Shown: piece by piece, positions 6,273-13,917 of the stretch
Position numbering within the stretch: the first letter of the stretch is position 1
Layout of the letters: every line of letters starts with the position of its first letter
Assembly: GCA_003142915.1 (NCBI GenBank)
Contig: PLNZ01000213.1
Span: forward strand, 1,233 to 18,997
Direction of reading: 5' to 3'
Source: Ignavibacteriales bacterium
GTDB taxonomy: Bacteria > Bacteroidota > Ignavibacteria > Ignavibacteriales > Ignavibacteriaceae
DNA: 17,765 nt
Program-made: the position numbers and the translations under genes
The notes under the pieces: generated by a model
Seen by the model: only the letters and a program-made list of their open reading frames with translations
Told to the model about the DNA's origin: nothing
Databases searched by the model: none

Positions 6273-6800
6273 GTGAAAAAACATATTTTATTTATACTAT
6301 TTCTTTTTGCCGGTTCTAATTTTCTTTCAGCTCAAACTCAGAAGTTAGGCTATGTGGATTCGCAGGTTATACTTGCACAGTTTCCAGAAGCTATTAAGGC
6401 GCAGGGCGATCTTGATGCACTGTCAAATTCATGGTCGGCTCATCTTGATAGTATGCGTGCTGATTATCAGCTAGCACTGGCAGACTACCAGAAAAAAGCC
6501 AATACTATGCCTGATCAGGAAAAACAGACGACGCAGCAGAAGTTAGTTAGTCAGGAAAATGAGGTTGTAAGTTATAACAGGAAAAAATTTGCGCAGGGAA
6601 CCGGAGAGATATATAAGAAGCAGGATGAAATATTCGGCCCTGTAAAAAGCAAAATTTATAAAGCTATTAAAGATGTTGCAATAAGAGAAGATGTGAAATT
6701 TGTATTTGATAAAGCCGGTGACGTTGTACTACTTTATGCCGATTCTGCATCCGATTTAACTTATAAAGTGCTTGACTATTTGAAAACAGGTGGCAAATAA
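6273..6800 (+). CDS. Skp/OmpH-family periplasmic chaperone, first copy
   Basis: Skp-family proteins hold unfolded outer-membrane proteins in the periplasm on their way to BAM. This 175-residue precursor has a signal peptide (residues 1-20, LSA|QT) followed by the family's opening strand KLGYVDSQVIL. A long charged helical hairpin (about 45-125) forms the tentacle-like coiled coil. A final helix and strand with KFVFDKAGDVVLLYA (about 142-156) completes the small beta body that trimerises in Skp. It starts at a GTG (6273) with GAGAGG at 6257-6262 ten bases upstream. The gene is 33 bases after bamA, as in many Gram-negatives. A paralogue lies 190 bases downstream. Confidence 0.9.
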   Translation: MKKHILFILFLFAGSNFLSAQTQKLGYVDSQVILAQFPEAIKAQGDLDALSNSWSAHLDSMRADYQLALADYQKKANTMPDQEKQTTQQKLVSQENEVVSYNRKKFAQGTGEIYKKQDEIFGPVKSKIYKAIKDVAIREDVKFVFDKAGDVVLLYADSASDLTYKVLDYLKTGGK

Positions 6801-6810
6801 TTTTATTATC

Positions 6811-6873
6811 TCACCCTCTATTCCTTTTCCTGGTGAGAGGGACTATCTTAAAGGATGTCTTTGGCAAGGGTGA
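6811..6873. repeat. Nested inverted-repeat element between the two ompH genes
   Basis: TCACCCT (6811-6817) and AGGGTGA (6867-6873) form an outer pair of exact 7-base arms. Inside, TCTCACC (6809-6815) can instead pair with GGTGAGA (6832-6838), and CCCTCT (6814-6819) with AGAGGG (6836-6841). These pairings compete for the same bases. The element is more GC-rich than its surroundings and begins 10 bases after the ompH stop. Such compact purine/pyrimidine-arm palindromes resemble the dispersed intergenic repeats of many bacteria, but no second copy is in this window. A mRNA 3' end function is also possible. Confidence 0.45.
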
Positions 6874-6990
6874 TGTTATTGTAAAGCGTTGAATAATCTA
6901 TTAGAACAACACGTTTTGATGGATAAAATTATTCTTGCTAAAAAATTCTAAATTAATTTTTAAAGTAACAACTCATATTAAGGAGTTAAT

Positions 6991-7509
6991 ATGAAAAAAA
7001 TAATTTTATTAATAATTTTATATTTTTTTGTTTTAACTGGTTTTTCATACAGCCAACTTAAAATCGGTTATGTCGATTCTAAAACTATTCTGAGCAAACT
7101 TCTCGATGCCCAGGACGCTCGTCAAAAGCTTGATGCAATTATTAAGGATTGGCAGAACGATCTGAAAAAACTGGAAGATCAGAAGAAAGCCAGGCAGGAC
7201 GACTATGATAAGCGTAAATTAATCATGACCGAACAGACACGCGGTGATTTAGAAGACCAGATAAAGAAGCTTGATCAGCAGATAACCGAATACCGTGATA
7301 AAAAATTCGGGGCCAACGGTGAGCTTTTTAAGCAGCAGGAAGATTTAATGAAACCGGTTCAGAATAAAATATTTAACGCAATTCAGGATGTTGCAAAAGA
7401 CGAAAGTCTGGATTTTGTATTTGACAGGAGTAATGCTGTCGTTTTATTATTTGCAAAAGAGAAGTATGACATTACCCCTTTAGTTATGGATAAATTAAAA
7501 CTTCAATAA
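6991..7509 (+). CDS. Skp/OmpH-family periplasmic chaperone, second copy
   Basis: This 172-residue precursor repeats the plan of the first copy: a signal peptide (residues 1-21, ending FSYS|QL), KIGYVDSKTIL, a charged coiled-coil hairpin (about 45-120), and the closing LDFVFDRSNAVVLLFA strand. The two proteins align almost without gaps across the mature region but differ at most hairpin positions, so the duplication is old or function has diverged. The hairpin here is richer in Lys/Asp/Glu (KKLEDQKKARQDDYDKRK). The ATG is preceded by AAGGAG (6980-6985) at ideal spacing, a much better ribosome site than that of its twin. The 190-base gap before it holds an inverted-repeat element and room for its own promoter (a weak TTGATG at 6916-6921). 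lpxD follows after 11 bases. Confidence 0.9.
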   Translation: MKKIILLIILYFFVLTGFSYSQLKIGYVDSKTILSKLLDAQDARQKLDAIIKDWQNDLKKLEDQKKARQDDYDKRKLIMTEQTRGDLEDQIKKLDQQITEYRDKKFGANGELFKQQEDLMKPVQNKIFNAIQDVAKDESLDFVFDRSNAVVLLFAKEKYDITPLVMDKLKLQ

Positions 7510-7520
7510 TAAAGAAATAT

Positions 7521-8594
7521 ATGACAATTAGCCTTACAGAAGTTGCAGAGCTTACCGGCGGAAAGATAACCGGCGATGAAAACATTAAAATTACAAATCT
7601 TGCAAAAATTGAAGATGCCAACCCTGGTGAACTTACATTTTTATATCTTCCCGCTTATGAAAAATATTTTGCCGTTACCAAAGCTTCCGCAATTTTAGTA
7701 AAGCCGGGATTTAATAAAATTCGCCGTGATATTGCATACATCGAAGTTAATGATCCCAATAAAGCATTTTCAAAAATTCTGATCCATTATTTCTCTCCCG
7801 AATTTTCTTTGACCGGTATAGATATCTCCGCATCGGTGCACCCTTTGTCTGTTCTTGGTAAAAATGTTGCACTTGGTAAAAATGTGGTTGTTTCAGCGGG
7901 GTGCAGAATAAATGATAACGTAAAAATTTTTCATAATACTGTTCTGCTTGAGAATGTAGTTGTTGATGAAGGTACTATTATTTTTCAAAATGTAAGTATA
8001 AGAGAAAAAGTAAGGATTGGGAAGAGAGTAATAATACATCCCGGAGCTGTAATAGGTTCCGACGGTTTTGGATTCTTTACTGACGAAAAAGGAGTATATC
8101 ACAAAATACCGCAGATAGGTATAGTCGTTTTGGAAGATGATGTTGAGATTGGTGCAAATGTTACAATAGATCGTGCTGCCTTAGGAGCTACTGCAATAAA
8201 AAGAGGTTCCAAGCTTGACAACCTTGTGCAGATTGCTCATAACGTAGTAGTCGGAGAAGATACTGTAATATCGGCTCAGACAGGGATTTCCGGCAGTACT
8301 AAAATCGGCAATCATTGTATACTGGCCGGGCAGGTTGGCATTATCGGGCATATAGAAATTGGCGATAACATAATTGTTATGGCGCAATCAGGTATTTCCA
8401 AATCTTTATCCAAACCAGGACAGTATTTCGGATCGCCGGCGAAAGAAGCTAAAACAGCAATGAGACAAGAAGCATATATCAGGAGTCTTCCCGACTATCT
8501 TGAAAGAATAAAACAACTGGAAAAACAGGTTAAATTATTAACTGAGGAAATAAAAAAACTAAGCAACCCACAATCCGGAAAGCCGGATAAATAA
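7521..8594 (+). CDS. lpxD: UDP-3-O-(3-hydroxyacyl)glucosamine N-acyltransferase
   Basis: LpxD performs the third step of lipid A synthesis, moving a 3-hydroxyacyl chain from ACP to the free 2-amino group of UDP-3-O-acylglucosamine in the cytoplasm. The 357-residue protein shows the three expected parts. The N-terminal uridine-binding domain (1-100) contains the conserved LTGGKITGDENIKI opening. A left-handed beta-helix of hexapeptide repeats follows (about 102-300). The C-terminal helical tail (about 310-348) includes a short heptad-like stretch (IKQLEKQVKLLTEEIKKL). The catalytic histidine is H240 in QIAHNV, and the SAQTGISGS and GQVGIIGH motifs are present. No clear ribosome site precedes the ATG, so translation may depend on ompH upstream (11 bases away). 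Confidence 0.95.
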   Translation: MTISLTEVAELTGGKITGDENIKITNLAKIEDANPGELTFLYLPAYEKYFAVTKASAILVKPGFNKIRRDIAYIEVNDPNKAFSKILIHYFSPEFSLTGIDISASVHPLSVLGKNVALGKNVVVSAGCRINDNVKIFHNTVLLENVVVDEGTIIFQNVSIREKVRIGKRVIIHPGAVIGSDGFGFFTDEKGVYHKIPQIGIVVLEDDVEIGANVTIDRAALGATAIKRGSKLDNLVQIAHNVVVGEDTVISAQTGISGSTKIGNHCILAGQVGIIGHIEIGDNIIVMAQSGISKSLSKPGQYFGSPAKEAKTAMRQEAYIRSLPDYLERIKQLEKQVKLLTEEIKKLSNPQSGKPDK

Positions 8595-8599
8595 TAATT

Positions 8600-8633
8600 T
8601 TTGAAACTTGCTGTAATAAGCTGCGTACTTTTG
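8600..8633 (+). promoter_or_regulatory. Candidate Bacteroidota-type promoter before lpxC-fabZ
   Basis: TACTTTTG at 8626-8633 matches the -7 consensus TAnnTTTG exactly. TTTG occurs at 8600-8603, 22 bases upstream, slightly far for the usual -33 partner. The 137-base gap before lpxC-fabZ leaves room for a promoter. AT-rich DNA yields such matches easily, so this is only a candidate. Confidence 0.3.
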
Positions 8634-8731
8634 CGGTTCATTTAATTGTATTTCAAAACTCGTCTTACTATTTTGATAACCTAATTCCGGCAAATTTAAT
8701 TTTTTGTGTTAAAAAAACGGATTTATAACAA

Positions 8732-10153
8732 ATGTTAGAATTACAAAGAACAATCGAACAACCTGTTTCTATGTCTGGAATTGGGCTGCATACAGGTACA
8801 TCATGTACAATGACCTTTAAACCGGCCCCTGAAAATTACGGCATAAGATTCGTTCGTACTGATTTAGGTGGAAATCCCGAAATACCCGCTACGGCGGATA
8901 ATGTGGTTGATGTATCCCGCGGAACTACATTAGGTATAGGGGAAGCAAAAGTTTATACTGTTGAGCATGTACTTGCGGCTGTTGTAGGGCTGCAAATTGA
9001 TAATATTATTATTGAACTGGATGGAGTAGAGCCTCCGGTTGGGGACGGGAGTTCGGCGCATTATGTTGAACAACTTATTAAAGCAGGATTTGTTCAGCAG
9101 GATGCACCTAAGGATTACCTGATTATTGATCAAGAAGTAACTTACCATAATGAAGAAAGCCAAATAGATATTGTAGCCCTTCCACTGGATAATTATAGGG
9201 TAACTGTCATGGTTGATTATCAAAACCCGGCGCTTGGAAGCCAACATACGGGACTTTTTGACCTTGAAAAAGAGTTTGTTACTGAATTTGCATCTGCAAG
9301 AACTTTTTGTTTCCTAAGTGAAGTTGAAAAACTTGCAGATTTAGGGTTGATAAAAGGCGGCGATATTGATAATGCGGTTGTTATTATTGACGGGAATACA
9401 AATGAACATGAGCTTGATAAACTCGGGCAAAAGCTGGGTATAAAAGAAAAAGTTATTCTGGGTACAAACGGGATATTAAACAATAAAGAACTAAGATTTA
9501 AGAATGAACCTGCAAGACACAAACTTCTTGATCTGTTAGGGGATTTGGCGTTGATAGGTGTACCTATTAAAGCGCAGATTTTAGCTGCCAGGCCCGGTCA
9601 CAGGGCAAATGTTGAATTTGCAAAACAGATCAGAAAGTTGTATCAGCAAAAGAAACTTGTAAAAAAATATCAATTCGTAAAAAAAGAAGGAACCGTTTTT
9701 GACACAAGTGCGATAGAAAGAATTCTTCCGCATCGTTATCCCTTTCTGCTCGTTGATAAAATAATTCATCTTGAACTTGATAAAAAAGTAATTGGAGTAA
9801 AATCTGTAACTGTTAACGAACCATTTTTTCAGGGTCATTTTCCGGGGCAGCCGATTATGCCGGGAGTTCTTATTTTAGAATCTCTGGCACAAACCGGGGG
9901 AATTCTCTTATTAAATTCTTTTCTTAATCCGGAAGAAAAACTCGTTCTGTTTATGCAGATTAACAATGCAAAATTTAGAAAGCAGGTAATGCCGGGCGAT
10001 CAACTTTTTCTCGAAGTTGAATTAACAAATAAAAAAAGCAAAGTTGTTAAAATGTACGGCAGAGCTTTTGTGAACGATAATCTTATAGCCGAAGCGGAAT
10101 TTATGGCGGCTATTATAGACAGAGAAGCAAATACCGCGGATAAAAAGGAATAA
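8732..10153 (+). CDS. lpxC/fabZ: Bifunctional UDP-3-O-acyl-N-acetylglucosamine deacetylase / 3-hydroxyacyl-ACP dehydratase (LpxC-FabZ fusion)
   Basis: LpxC (residues 1 to about 305) removes acetate from UDP-3-O-acyl-GlcNAc, the committed step of lipid A synthesis. FabZ (about 326-465) dehydrates 3-hydroxyacyl-ACP in fatty acid elongation. LpxC zinc ligands are visible as H79 in TVEHVLAA and the H263-x3-D267 pair in RHKLLDLLGD, with the catalytic-base region near EPPVGDGSS and general acid H290 in RPGHRAN. FabZ shows LPHRYPFLLVD, the catalytic H369 in GHFPG and E383 in PGVLILES. A basic linker (302-320) joins them. Both active sites look intact. The fusion is known from Bacteroidota/Chlorobi. 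It places two enzymes that act on opposite fates of the same hydroxyacyl pool in one polypeptide. The lpxA ATG follows the TAA directly. Confidence 0.96.
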   Translation: MLELQRTIEQPVSMSGIGLHTGTSCTMTFKPAPENYGIRFVRTDLGGNPEIPATADNVVDVSRGTTLGIGEAKVYTVEHVLAAVVGLQIDNIIIELDGVEPPVGDGSSAHYVEQLIKAGFVQQDAPKDYLIIDQEVTYHNEESQIDIVALPLDNYRVTVMVDYQNPALGSQHTGLFDLEKEFVTEFASARTFCFLSEVEKLADLGLIKGGDIDNAVVIIDGNTNEHELDKLGQKLGIKEKVILGTNGILNNKELRFKNEPARHKLLDLLGDLALIGVPIKAQILAARPGHRANVEFAKQIRKLYQQKKLVKKYQFVKKEGTVFDTSAIERILPHRYPFLLVDKIIHLELDKKVIGVKSVTVNEPFFQGHFPGQPIMPGVLILESLAQTGGILLLNSFLNPEEKLVLFMQINNAKFRKQVMPGDQLFLEVELTNKKSKVVKMYGRAFVNDNLIAEAEFMAAIIDREANTADKKE

Positions 10154-10930
10154 ATGAATACTATTCATCCTACTGCTATTGTGAGCAGTAAAGCTGAACT
10201 TGGTAACAATGTTACCATTCTCCCCTATACAATAATTGAAGACAATGTTGAAATAGGAGATAACTGTATAATAGGTCCAAACGCTGTTATTTACAACGGT
10301 GCAAGAATTGGCAGCCGTGTCAGGATTTACCAGTCTGCTTCAGTTGCAAATGTACCTCAGGATTTGAAATTCGAAAATGAAGAATCGTTATTTATAATAG
10401 GCGATGATACTGTAATCAGGGAATTTGTTACACTTCACCGCGGAACTAAAGACACCGGTTTTTCACAGATCGGTAAAAACTGCCTTCTTATGGCATACAC
10501 ACATGTTGCACATGATTGTATAATAGGTAATAATTGTATACTTGCAAACGGTGTTCAAATTGCCGGGCATGTTACAATTGAAGATTATGTTATTATCGGC
10601 GGCTTATCACCTGTTCACCAGTTTTGTATTGTTGGACAGCATGCAATGATCGGCGGAGGATTTAGGGCTGTACAGGATGTACCGCCATATATTCTTGCTG
10701 CAAATGAACCTTTGGAGTATAAGGGGCTTAATCTTGTTGGGCTTCGCCGGCGGGGCTTCTTACTTTCTGATATTGAAGCTTTGAAAAAAGCCTACGGTTA
10801 TATTTATAATAATTCATTGAATGTAAGTCAGGCAAAAGAGAAAATTATAACTGAATTAGGAAATAATGCACTAATAAAGAATGTTTTGGATTTCTTAGGT
10901 AAGAGTAAACGAGGACTAATAGGCAAATGA
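10154..10930 (+). CDS. lpxA: UDP-N-acetylglucosamine 3-O-acyltransferase
   Basis: LpxA transfers a 3-hydroxyacyl chain from ACP to UDP-GlcNAc, the first and reversible step of lipid A synthesis. The 258-residue protein is a hexapeptide-repeat beta-helix (about 1-190) with a helical C-terminal domain (LRRRGF at 197-202 onward), the normal length. The catalytic histidine is H120 in HVAHDC, and the VHQFCIVG segment (154-161) is conserved. The position matching E. coli Gly173, which helps set acyl length, is also glycine here (about G168, in MIGGGF). That suggests a long chain such as C14 or more rather than C10, by inference from known LpxA enzymes. The ATG immediately follows the lpxC-fabZ stop, with AAGGA inside the end of that gene. 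The stop overlaps the next gene by ATGA. lpxB is not present nearby. Confidence 0.96.
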   Translation: MNTIHPTAIVSSKAELGNNVTILPYTIIEDNVEIGDNCIIGPNAVIYNGARIGSRVRIYQSASVANVPQDLKFENEESLFIIGDDTVIREFVTLHRGTKDTGFSQIGKNCLLMAYTHVAHDCIIGNNCILANGVQIAGHVTIEDYVIIGGLSPVHQFCIVGQHAMIGGGFRAVQDVPPYILAANEPLEYKGLNLVGLRRRGFLLSDIEALKKAYGYIYNNSLNVSQAKEKIITELGNNALIKNVLDFLGKSKRGLIGK

Positions 10931-11700
10931 ATTGGCGGTTCGTAAATACCGGGTTTAATTCAGGTAAATTTAATATGGCTTACGATATGCAACTCGCAAA
11001 AAACCGTAAACCGGACGAAGCGGTACTCAGATTATACAGGTGGAAGCCGTATTGTATTTCACTTGGTGCCAACCAAAGTTTTGATTCAATCAATATAGAA
11101 AAAGCGGAAGAAGACAGAATTGATGTTGTTAAAAGGCCTACCGGCGGGCGGGCTATTCTTCATGCAGAAGAATTGACCTACTCTGTTGTATTGCCTATTG
11201 ACCATGATTCATCTGCAAGAAATATTTATTTAGAAATTAACAAAGCTTTATCTGAAGGACTTAGCCTTTATAGCGATAAGCTAACAGGCATTGAACTTGA
11301 AAAATCCCAACCTGATTTTAGAGAATTTTATAAAGAAGAACAAAGTGCTGCATGTTTTGCTGTTCCGGCAAAGTGCGAATTGAAGTATGACGGCAAAAAG
11401 CTTGCAGGTAGCGCACAAAGAAAACTCGGCAATGTAATATTGCAACACGGATCAATTTTGTGCGGGGATTTTCATAAAAAAATTGTCGATTATCTTGTTT
11501 TGAATGCAGAAAATTATGATAAGATAATATCTCTGCTTAATTATACTGCTGATCTGTTTTCTATTACTGGGCGGGAAATTAATTATGATCTGTTGGCACA
11601 ATCTATTGCAGGTGGTTTTGAATCTTATTTTGATATGAAGTTTTATGAACTAACTCCTGTTAAATATTTTGTATCCTGTGAAAAATTAATATGTATTTAA
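10927..11700 (+). CDS. LipM-like octanoyl-[ACP]:protein N-octanoyltransferase
   Basis: Enzymes of this family (BPL/LplA/LipB fold) attach octanoate from octanoyl-ACP to lipoyl domains such as GcvH, the first step of lipoate cofactor assembly. The 257-residue protein starts WRFVNTGFNSGKFNMAYD and shows RPTGGRAILH (70-79) and EELTYSVV. It also has CFAVPAKCEL (143-152) followed by GKKLAGSAQR with the conserved lysine (K158), then ILQHGSIL (171-178). The cysteine at C143 in the 'CF..P' motif is the acyl-thioester nucleophile of LipM, which favours an octanoyltransferase over an ATP-dependent lipoate ligase. An LplA-type ligase remains possible. The gene overlaps lpxA by four bases (ATGA), so translation is coupled. 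LpxA and LipM both draw acyl groups from ACP, but no direct functional link is known to me. Confidence 0.85.
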   Translation: MNWRFVNTGFNSGKFNMAYDMQLAKNRKPDEAVLRLYRWKPYCISLGANQSFDSINIEKAEEDRIDVVKRPTGGRAILHAEELTYSVVLPIDHDSSARNIYLEINKALSEGLSLYSDKLTGIELEKSQPDFREFYKEEQSAACFAVPAKCELKYDGKKLAGSAQRKLGNVILQHGSILCGDFHKKIVDYLVLNAENYDKIISLLNYTADLFSITGREINYDLLAQSIAGGFESYFDMKFYELTPVKYFVSCEKLICI

Positions 11701-11729
11701 TAATTGTAAAAAAAAGAAATTGAACTATT

Positions 11730-12545
11730 ATGAGCACTGAAAAAGTAATTAAAAGAGTAACTACAAAAACACTTGCACTTCTAAAAAAGAAGGGAATAAA
11801 AATTTCTGCCCTGACAGCTTATGATTTTATAACAGCGAAACTTCTTGATGAGGCTGGCATAGATATAATACTGGTAGGTGATTCTTTGGCAAATGTATTC
11901 CAGGGAATTGAAACCACGCTGCCGGTTACAATGGATGAAATGATATACCATACTAAGGCAGTTGCAAGGGCAATTAATAGAGCTATGCTTGTTGTCGATA
12001 TGCCTTTTATGTCTTACCAGCTAAGTCCGGATGAGGGTTTTAGGAATGCAGGTAGAATAATGAAAGAAACTTCCGCGGGTGCGGTTAAACTGGAAGGTGG
12101 TCTTAGAGTTGCCGAAACAATTAAAAAAGTTACGGATGCAGGTATTCCCGTTATGGGTCATATTGGCTTAACACCTCAGAGTATATATCAATTTGGAAGT
12201 TACAGGGAGCGGGGAAAAGATGAGAAAGAAGCAAAAGAAATTTTACAGGATGCCAAGGCAGTCGAAGAAGCGGGCGCTTATGCAATTGTTATCGAAAAAA
12301 TTCCTGCTTTATTAACAAAAAAGATTTCAGAACAGATTAAAATACCAACAATAGGGATTGGCGCAGGCGTTTACTGTGACGGGCAAATTCTTGTTACTCC
12401 CGATATGCTGGGTCTTAATGTGGATTTTCATCCCCGTTTTGTGAGGTATTATGCCGATCAAGCCGATGTAATTTCCAATGCCGTAAAGAAATATATCGAA
12501 GATGTTAAGGCGACTAATTTCCCATCTGCCGAAGAAAGTTACTAA
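11730..12545 (+). CDS. panB: 3-methyl-2-oxobutanoate hydroxymethyltransferase
   Basis: PanB makes ketopantoate from 2-oxoisovalerate and 5,10-methylene-tetrahydrofolate, the first committed step of pantothenate and coenzyme A synthesis. The 271-residue TIM-barrel protein carries the family's motifs in order: SALTAYD (26-32), VGDSLANV (49-56, Mg-binding D51), TLPVTMDEM (63-71), VVDMPFMSY (88-96, D90), AVKLEGG (118-124, K120), MGHIGLTPQS (142-151), the catalytic-base region VIEKIP (E189) and IGIGAG...DGQILV. All are intact. It starts 29 bases after the lipM-like gene with no obvious ribosome site, so it may be the tail of the same transcript. panC and panD are not in the window. CoA and ACP both need pantetheine, which gives a loose metabolic link to the preceding acyl-ACP enzymes. 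Confidence 0.96.
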   Translation: MSTEKVIKRVTTKTLALLKKKGIKISALTAYDFITAKLLDEAGIDIILVGDSLANVFQGIETTLPVTMDEMIYHTKAVARAINRAMLVVDMPFMSYQLSPDEGFRNAGRIMKETSAGAVKLEGGLRVAETIKKVTDAGIPVMGHIGLTPQSIYQFGSYRERGKDEKEAKEILQDAKAVEEAGAYAIVIEKIPALLTKKISEQIKIPTIGIGAGVYCDGQILVTPDMLGLNVDFHPRFVRYYADQADVISNAVKKYIEDVKATNFPSAEESY

Positions 12546-12585
12546 TGGATATTTTACTTGCCTTGCACTGAAATCCTGAAATGTT

Positions 12586-13722
12586 ATGAAGAAAATACTT
12601 TCCCTTATTACAATTTTATTTTTTTTTGCATTGCCTTTAGTATTTCCACAGATACCTTCGGCAAAATATCTTGATGGAGCTTCTATTACCGCCGTTATTA
12701 GTGACGGCGGGAATATTTGGGTATCAACTTACGGAAGAGGTATTTATATGTATTCTGTAAGTGACGATCAATGGACTGAATATTCAACCAAGAACGGCAA
12801 GATAGAGAATGATTTTTTTTATTCAATAGCTGTAAGCAAAGACAATGTTTGGGCTGGTGCTGTAGATGGTCTTTATACTTTGGAAAGAAAAAGAGATCAA
12901 TGGCGGAAAAGAAAATTTTCTCTTGGCGGTGAAATGGGAAATTGGATTCGTTCCCTGTGTTATGATCCTGCACAAAATATTTTATGGATTGGGCGATTCC
13001 AGAATTTAACTTTGCTTGATGTACAAAAACAAAGATACTCGGACCGTATGCTAACACAAAATAATGATGCTAAAACAAACACCATTAAAGTAATAAAGCT
13101 TGACGGCGACAGCCTTATATGGTTTGGCACCGAATCAGGGGTATTCAAATACCGTAAAAAGATGGGGATGGAAGATAGAAATGCTTGGCAGTTTATAAAT
13201 AATAAAGACGGCGGGTTTCTAAATGAAGGCGACGCTGTCTCGCTTACGGATATTCTTTTTGAACCTGGAAATATTTGGTTTGGAACGGATGAGTTTATTA
13301 CAGTAAAAGATCCCAATTTTAATGTAGGCGGAATTTATTTTTACGACAGGCACAAGAAGTGGGAGAAAATATCACATGAAGACGGCCTGCCTGCCGACGG
13401 TATTTATTGTCTTTCCAGAACCGGCAATAAAATATGGGCTGGTGTTTATTCATTTGATAAACAGGAAAAAAAAGATTATGGGCGAGGTCTGGTTTTAATT
13501 GACAGAACTACTCTAAAAGTAACCCCGGTTGATCTTAACGAAATAAATATCAATTCTTCAAAAATTGTTTGCGCCTATTTTGACGGTTCCAATATGTGGA
13601 TTGGAACGGACAATGGATTAAGTAAAGTTGTAATTGAAAATCCTTTGGCTAAATGGACTCTTAAAAAGGCAGAAGTGCCAAAACCGGAAAAAATTAAAGT
13701 TAAAAAGAAAATCAGAAGGTAG
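12586..13722 (+). CDS. Secreted seven-bladed propeller protein (two-component regulator propeller repeats)
   Basis: The 378-residue precursor has a signal peptide (residues 1-21). Seven blades follow, each with a W-x-[GSA] core strand after an [IVL]-W or similar: W45, W89, W134, W179, W231, W284 and W338, spaced 44-54 residues apart. The pattern 'N.IW.GT..G...Y' is that of the Reg_prop repeats normally found as the sensor half of hybrid two-component systems in Bacteroidota. Here no transmembrane segment, kinase or Y_Y_Y domain follows, so this is a free-standing periplasmic or extracellular propeller. The C-terminus is a lysine-rich tail (about 360-378). Its ligand or partner cannot be read from the sequence. 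It sits 40 bases after panB and before an inverted repeat. I am confident of the fold but not of the function. Confidence 0.82.
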   Translation: MKKILSLITILFFFALPLVFPQIPSAKYLDGASITAVISDGGNIWVSTYGRGIYMYSVSDDQWTEYSTKNGKIENDFFYSIAVSKDNVWAGAVDGLYTLERKRDQWRKRKFSLGGEMGNWIRSLCYDPAQNILWIGRFQNLTLLDVQKQRYSDRMLTQNNDAKTNTIKVIKLDGDSLIWFGTESGVFKYRKKMGMEDRNAWQFINNKDGGFLNEGDAVSLTDILFEPGNIWFGTDEFITVKDPNFNVGGIYFYDRHKKWEKISHEDGLPADGIYCLSRTGNKIWAGVYSFDKQEKKDYGRGLVLIDRTTLKVTPVDLNEININSSKIVCAYFDGSNMWIGTDNGLSKVVIENPLAKWTLKKAEVPKPEKIKVKKKIRR

Positions 13723-13733
13723 AATCCTATAAA

Positions 13734-13787
13734 GCTTCATTGCTTTATTGTTGGATTGTTAAAAGCAAATTTATCCGGCAATGAAGC
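13734..13787 (+). repeat. Inverted repeat with two mutually exclusive stems after the propeller gene
   Basis: GCTTCATTGC (13734-13743) and GCAATGAAGC (13778-13787) are perfect 10-base arms around a 34-base loop. TTGCTTT (13741-13747) can instead pair with AAAGCAA (13762-13768) inside the loop. The shorter stem shares TTGC with the longer one, so only one can form fully. The element starts 11 bases after the propeller stop. No T-run follows, so it is not a classical terminator; it may protect a 3' end or act as a switch. Confidence 0.5.
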
Positions 13788-13879
13788 GCTGATAAAAGTA
13801 AGAGATAACTCCTGTTTAATGGCTTATATTGATCAAGGATAACATTCTGCATGCCAAATGTCTTTTCACCGAATATATT

Positions 13880-13885
13880 TATAAT
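13880..13885 (+). promoter_or_regulatory. TATAAT box before the heptose kinase gene
   Basis: A perfect TATAAT occurs 32 bases before the ATG at 13918, and TATATTTA at 13874-13881 is one base off the TAnnTTTG consensus. No matching -35 or -33 element is seen. The 195-base gap and the inverted repeat before it suggest a separate transcription unit begins here. Confidence 0.3.
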
Positions 13886-13917
13886 TATCTTTACGTTGTT
13901 TTTTATAAGGAATAATT

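Noticed and set aside
12698..13316. Two overlapping reverse-strand reading frames of about 118 codons within the propeller gene
   Set aside because: They lie wholly inside a well-supported forward gene with clear repeats, and their translations show no domain pattern.
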